Source of the DNA: Oscillospiraceae bacterium
Lineage (GTDB): Bacteria > Bacillota > Clostridia > Oscillospirales > Acutalibacteraceae
Assembly: GCA_009783605.1 (NCBI GenBank)
Contig: WRDE01000060.1
Location: forward strand, 1 to 9,233
Direction: 5' to 3'
DNA length: 9,233 bases
Shown: positions 6,358 through 9,233 of the stretch, in pieces
How positions within the stretch are numbered: the first letter of the stretch is position 1
How the letters are laid out: each line of letters opens with the position of its first letter
The notes under the pieces: model-generated
What the model was told of the DNA's origin: nothing
Databases searched by the model: none
Seen by the model: only the letters and a program-made list of their open reading frames with translations
Translations under genes and position numbers: made by a program

Positions 6358-7293
6358 ATGGGAGAATTCTTCTCGTCGATATGGAGCTATTTGGTGACAT
6401 TTTTCGGTTCCATTGATATCCTCCCGAATGTATTGGATATCCTGTTAGTGGCTTTTGCCATCTACAGCTTAGTCAAATTGGTGCGGGATTCCCGAGCTGA
6501 GCAGCTGATCAAGGGGATCGTGATACTGGCGGTCTGCTTCTTGGTGGCGTCGCCCTCCCTGTTGGATCTGAAAGCGCTGTATTTCCTGTTGAAAACGGTG
6601 TTCGACAACGGGCTGTTAGTGCTGGTGATCATCTTCCAGCCGGAGATCCGCCGGGCGTTGGAGCATGCCGGCCATTCCCGGATCGGGCGGGGGCTGTTCA
6701 ATATCTCGGACAGCCCTGAGAACCGGGAGAAGATCTGGCAGAACTGCATCGCGGCGGTCTGCGGCGCGGTAGAGACGCTGCAGAACCAGAGGATGGGGGC
6801 GCTGATCGTCATTGAGCGGGAGACCAAGCTGGGGGAGATCGCCAATACCGGCACGGTACTTGACGCCGCCGTCACCTCGGCGTTGGTGGCCAATATATTT
6901 TTCAACAACGCGCCGTTGCATGACGGGGCGATGATCATCCGGGACGGCAGGATCTATGCCGCCGGCTGTATCCTGCCGCTGTCGGAACTGCAGCTGCACC
7001 AGTCGCTGGGGACCCGGCACCGGGCGGCGCTGGGGATGAGCGAGAATTCCGACGCGATGGTGGTGGCGATCTCGGAGGAGAGCGGTATCATCTCGCTGGC
7101 GTCGGGAGGGGAGCTGAAACGGCGGTTCAGTATGGAGGCGCTGCGGGTGGCGCTGGAGCACGGTATCCTGTATGAAGGGACAAGCCAGCCGGACCGCAAG
7201 CGCCGGCGCAAACGCAAGAACGGCGAACCCGGAATACCGGAAGAGACAAAAAAGAAGAAGCGGCGGGTCCGGAAAGGAAAAGATATACAATGA
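6358..7293 (+). CDS. cdaA: Membrane diadenylate cyclase CdaA
   Basis: CdaA (DacA, formerly YbbP) condenses two ATP to cyclic di-AMP, the second messenger that controls potassium and osmolyte transport and cell-wall homeostasis in Firmicutes. Three N-terminal membrane helices lie at about 21-42, 50-68 and 75-93. The DAC domain follows at about 100-270. Catalytic motifs are intact: DGA at 189-191 (LHDGAMII) and RHR at 220-222 (GTRHRAALG). The protein is 311 residues; the family is usually about 270-285. The excess is a strongly basic tail (about 279-308) rich in KRRRKRK and KKKKRRVRK. AAGGAGG at 6344-6350 supports ATG 6358. The stop overlaps the next gene in ATGA, so CdaA and CdaR are translationally coupled, as expected for this conserved pair. 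Confidence 0.96.
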   Translation: MGEFFSSIWSYLVTFFGSIDILPNVLDILLVAFAIYSLVKLVRDSRAEQLIKGIVILAVCFLVASPSLLDLKALYFLLKTVFDNGLLVLVIIFQPEIRRALEHAGHSRIGRGLFNISDSPENREKIWQNCIAAVCGAVETLQNQRMGALIVIERETKLGEIANTGTVLDAAVTSALVANIFFNNAPLHDGAMIIRDGRIYAAGCILPLSELQLHQSLGTRHRAALGMSENSDAMVVAISEESGIISLASGGELKRRFSMEALRVALEHGILYEGTSQPDRKRRRKRKNGEPGIPEETKKKKRRVRKGKDIQ

Positions 7294-8621
7294 AACGGAA
7301 ATGGTCGCTGAACGCGATGCTGCATAATACCAAGGTGATCATGATCTTCTCCTTAGTGATGGCGGTCACCATCTGGTATGTCATTATCACCGGGATGAGC
7401 AACACCACCCAAAAGACCATCAGCACCACCGTCACGGTGGACGGCGCGTATATTGAGAGCTTTTATAAAAGACGGATATTCGGGGATTTTGAATTTCCGG
7501 TCAGCGTCACGGTGGAAGGGCCGGTATCGGCTATTTCGGGGATCACCAGCGATGATATCATTGTGAAAGCCGAGATCCGGCTGATCGACACGGGATTCAA
7601 TACCCTGTCGCTGAGCGCCAGTCTGGCGGTCGGCGCGCCGAATTGCGATATTATGAATATGACCCCCAAGCAGGTGAGGGTTTTCTGCGATTATTTTGAG
7701 CGAAAGGTGTTCCCCGTCATGGTGGATATCACCGATGTTGAGGTGGAGGGGGTGGAGAACGCCTTTCCCGGCACCCCGGTTATTGATACGGCGGTGCTGC
7801 CGGAGCAGGCGGTGACCATCTCCGGCCCCCAGGCGGTGATCAGCCGGATCAACGGGGTGGAAGCCCGGATCGACGGGGAGAAAAAAATCTCCACAAGGAA
7901 GACCGATTTTGACGCGAAGTTGGTGGCGCTGGATGCCCAGGGCGGAGAATTGATATTAGATCACTGCGTTATGGAGGAGATCCCCGATCCGCTGAACCGG
8001 ATGGTGACGGTGAATATCCCGATAGATTTGGTCCAGGAGGTCTTTTTCATCTACGATACCGAGCATATGCCGCCGAAGCAGAAGGAAAATCCGGATTTTG
8101 TGAAAATCGAGCCGAAAAGTGTGCGGATACGGGGAGAGATGAACCAAATCAACACCTATGCCGGCGGAATCAGGTATATCGGCAAGTTGGATTTCGACCG
8201 GATCGGGATGGACGATATAGCCAGAAACATCACATTGGATATCCCGGAGGGGATACGGGTATTGGATGATATTTATGATGTGACCGTCAGGTTGGAGATG
8301 AAGGGCTATCAGGAAAAAACCATCAACTTAGATTTCAGCCTGCCGGAGCATAACGCCGTCGTCAGATTTATCAACCAGCCGGAGAATTACACCGCGAATT
8401 TGGTCACTTCGGCGATGCAGGTGAAGGTAATCGGGCCGGCCGCTTCGGTCAAATCCCTGACCGCCGCCGATCTGTCGATCGAAATTGACTGCGGACTCTT
8501 GAAACCGTGGGACAGTAATTACTGCCGGGTCAATATAAATAACCGGGAGGATATCTGGGTGTATTACGGCGAAAAGAGCGGATATGAGCTGATATATGAG
8601 GCAGTAGGGAATAGTGATTAG
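7290..8621 (+). CDS. cdaR: YbbR-domain regulator of CdaA (CdaR)
   Basis: CdaR is the membrane-anchored extracytoplasmic partner that modulates CdaA activity. One transmembrane segment lies near the N-terminus (about 15-34, KVIMIFSLVMAVTIWYVIIT). The rest (443 residues in total) reads as about four YbbR beta-rich domains: roughly 44-135, 139-241, 240-336 and 343-437. Each contains V-x-G-P/E and V-x-V patterns, such as VTVEGPVSAI, VTISGPQAVI, VRIRGEMNQI and VKVIGPAASV. B. subtilis CdaR is slightly longer (483). The identity rests on these domains and on position directly after cdaA, with a 4-base overlap. The gene usually found next, glmM, is absent; a heptad repeat and a lipoprotein gene follow. 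The last residues (about V439-D443) and the TAG stop are encoded by heptad repeat sequence, so the native C-terminus was probably changed when the repeat arrived. Confidence 0.88.
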   Translation: MKRKWSLNAMLHNTKVIMIFSLVMAVTIWYVIITGMSNTTQKTISTTVTVDGAYIESFYKRRIFGDFEFPVSVTVEGPVSAISGITSDDIIVKAEIRLIDTGFNTLSLSASLAVGAPNCDIMNMTPKQVRVFCDYFERKVFPVMVDITDVEVEGVENAFPGTPVIDTAVLPEQAVTISGPQAVISRINGVEARIDGEKKISTRKTDFDAKLVALDAQGGELILDHCVMEEIPDPLNRMVTVNIPIDLVQEVFFIYDTEHMPPKQKENPDFVKIEPKSVRIRGEMNQINTYAGGIRYIGKLDFDRIGMDDIARNITLDIPEGIRVLDDIYDVTVRLEMKGYQEKTINLDFSLPEHNAVVRFINQPENYTANLVTSAMQVKVIGPAASVKSLTAADLSIEIDCGLLKPWDSNYCRVNINNREDIWVYYGEKSGYELIYEAVGNSD

Positions 8622-8687
8622 TGATTAGTGGTTAGTGATTAGTGGATAGAACATCTAATCACTAATCACTATCCACTACTCACTACC
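8605..8687 (+). repeat. Heptad inverted repeat, unit 3
   Basis: Left arm 7-mers: TAGGGAA (8605, degenerate), TAGTGAT (8612), TAGTGAT (8619), TAGTGGT (8626), TAGTGAT (8633), TAGTGGA (8640). The right arm, reverse-complemented, reads TAGTGAG, TAGTGGA, TAGTGAT, TAGTGAT (8658-8685). With TAG/CTA at the tip and a 5-base AACAT loop, 8619-8649 folds against 8655-8685 with mismatches mainly at the seventh heptad position. The cdaR stop codon (8619-8621) is the first three bases of a heptad. No T run follows. The element fills the whole gap to the next ribosome binding site. Confidence 0.9.
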
Positions 8688-8689
8688 AA

Positions 8690-8697
8690 AAAGGAGG
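8690..8697 (+). promoter_or_regulatory. RBS that fixes a GTG start
   Basis: AAAGGAGG ends 7 bases before GTG 8705, directly after the right arm of heptad unit 3. The start gives a standard lipoprotein signal peptide (MKRAFSLLLCVIII), which confirms it. Confidence 0.85.
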
Positions 8698-8704
8698 TTT
8701 TCTG

Positions 8705-9233
8705 GTGAAACGTGCTTTTTCGTTGCTGCTGTGTGTCATTATAATCGTTGCGTTTTCCGGGTGTTCCTCCTTTGGGATAGACATTGAGACGCGGATGCGG
8801 CCGCCGCTGCCTTCGGGGGAACAGGAGGAGATCCAGAAGGCGCTGACCGAATATCTCGCCACCACCAAGCTGCAGCAGAACTATATATTGAAATATCCCA
8901 AAACCGGCGAACACCGCTCGGCGTTTATTCTGGCGGATATCGACGGGGACGGCCTGCTGGAGATGGTATCCGGCAGCGGCAGCCTGGTGTGGTACAAGCC
9001 CGATAACATGACCAAGGGCGTGATCGCCGCCAACCGGCATTTCCACGTCGGCATGGGAAGCGGGGACATCGACGGGGACGGCGCCGTGGAAATCTGCGTG
9101 GGCGAGGCGGATCCCGGCCCGAATGAAAAATGGGAGATTGTCATTTTAAAACCCAACGGAAATGTGAACAACAAGTGGGAGCGGATCGTGATCGACCCGT
9201 CGTTCGAGGGCGGCCCCCACGACATCCTGTTCC
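8705..9233 (+). CDS. Lipoprotein with FG-GAP/VCBS-like DxDGDG motifs, 3'-truncated by window edge
   Basis: The first 176 residues of an exported lipoprotein; the frame is open to the window end. Residues 1-19 are a lipoprotein signal (MKRAF, hydrophobic core, then AFSGC with C20 as the lipidated cysteine; Phe at -3 is slightly atypical). Residues 21-75 (RPPLPSGEQEEIQKAL, LKYPKTGEHRSAFILA) resemble, from memory, the N-terminus of a lipoprotein family common in Oscillospiraceae. Calcium-loop motifs DIDGDG lie at 78-83 and 121-126, and WERIVIDPSFEGGPHDI follows, as in FG-GAP/VCBS beta-propeller blades. A partial propeller anchored to the outer membrane face is the best reading; ligand and function are unknown. 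The gap from cdaR contains only heptad unit 3 and the ribosome binding site, so it may be co-transcribed with cdaA-cdaR. Confidence 0.8.
   Translation, partial: MKRAFSLLLCVIIIVAFSGCSSFGIDIETRMRPPLPSGEQEEIQKALTEYLATTKLQQNYILKYPKTGEHRSAFILADIDGDGLLEMVSGSGSLVWYKPDNMTKGVIAANRHFHVGMGSGDIDGDGAVEICVGEADPGPNEKWEIVILKPNGNVNNKWERIVIDPSFEGGPHDILF

Noticed and set aside
4560..8687. Insertion sequence or MITE with transposase
   Set aside because: No transposase gene, no conserved terminal inverted repeat of fixed sequence and no target-site duplication is seen.

Overview
The window looks like chromosome from an endospore-forming, fairly GC-rich Firmicute (Clostridia, probably an Oscillospirales/Ruminococcaceae-type gut or environmental lineage). 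The evidence is a sporulation-specific phosphatase (SpoIIE), a gram-positive c-di-AMP synthase pair (CdaA-CdaR), strong AGGAGG ribosome binding sites, a BspA-type LRR surface protein with a C-terminal dockerin, and a lipoprotein of a type I associate with this group. All genes lie on the + strand, and the lineage call is inference from gene content.

Layout: (1) the 3' part of spoIIE, 1-1883, followed by an intrinsic terminator; (2) a 324-base gap with a good sigma-A-type promoter and a long leader; (3) a secreted LRR/dockerin protein, 2208-4565; (4) heptad inverted repeat unit 1 with a nested terminator; (5) a small DUF3343-type (Se/S carrier-like) protein, 4742-4987; (6) heptad repeat unit 2; (7) a class V cysteine desulfurase from a TTG start, 5144-6304; (8) cdaA, 6358-7293, overlapping cdaR, 7290-8621, by 4 bases; (9) heptad repeat unit 3; (10) the start of a lipoprotein with FG-GAP/VCBS-like DxDGDG motifs, from a GTG start at 8705 and running off the window.

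How the genes work together: SpoIIE is the forespore phosphatase that activates sigma-F. The DUF3343 protein and the cysteine desulfurase form a likely sulfur or selenium mobilisation pair. CdaA makes c-di-AMP at the membrane and CdaR is its membrane-anchored regulator, but the usual third gene glmM is not next to them. The LRR/dockerin protein and the lipoprotein are exported.

The least expected structure is a family of three intergenic elements built from tandem 7-base units (consensus about NAGTGRN) arranged as long inverted repeats. Each begins at, or inside, the end of the upstream gene. In two of them the upstream stop codon lies within clear heptads, and in the third within degenerate ones. 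Each has its own heptad variant shared by both arms, and two end directly against the next gene's ribosome binding site. No CRISPR, rRNA, tRNA, transposase or recognisable riboswitch was found.
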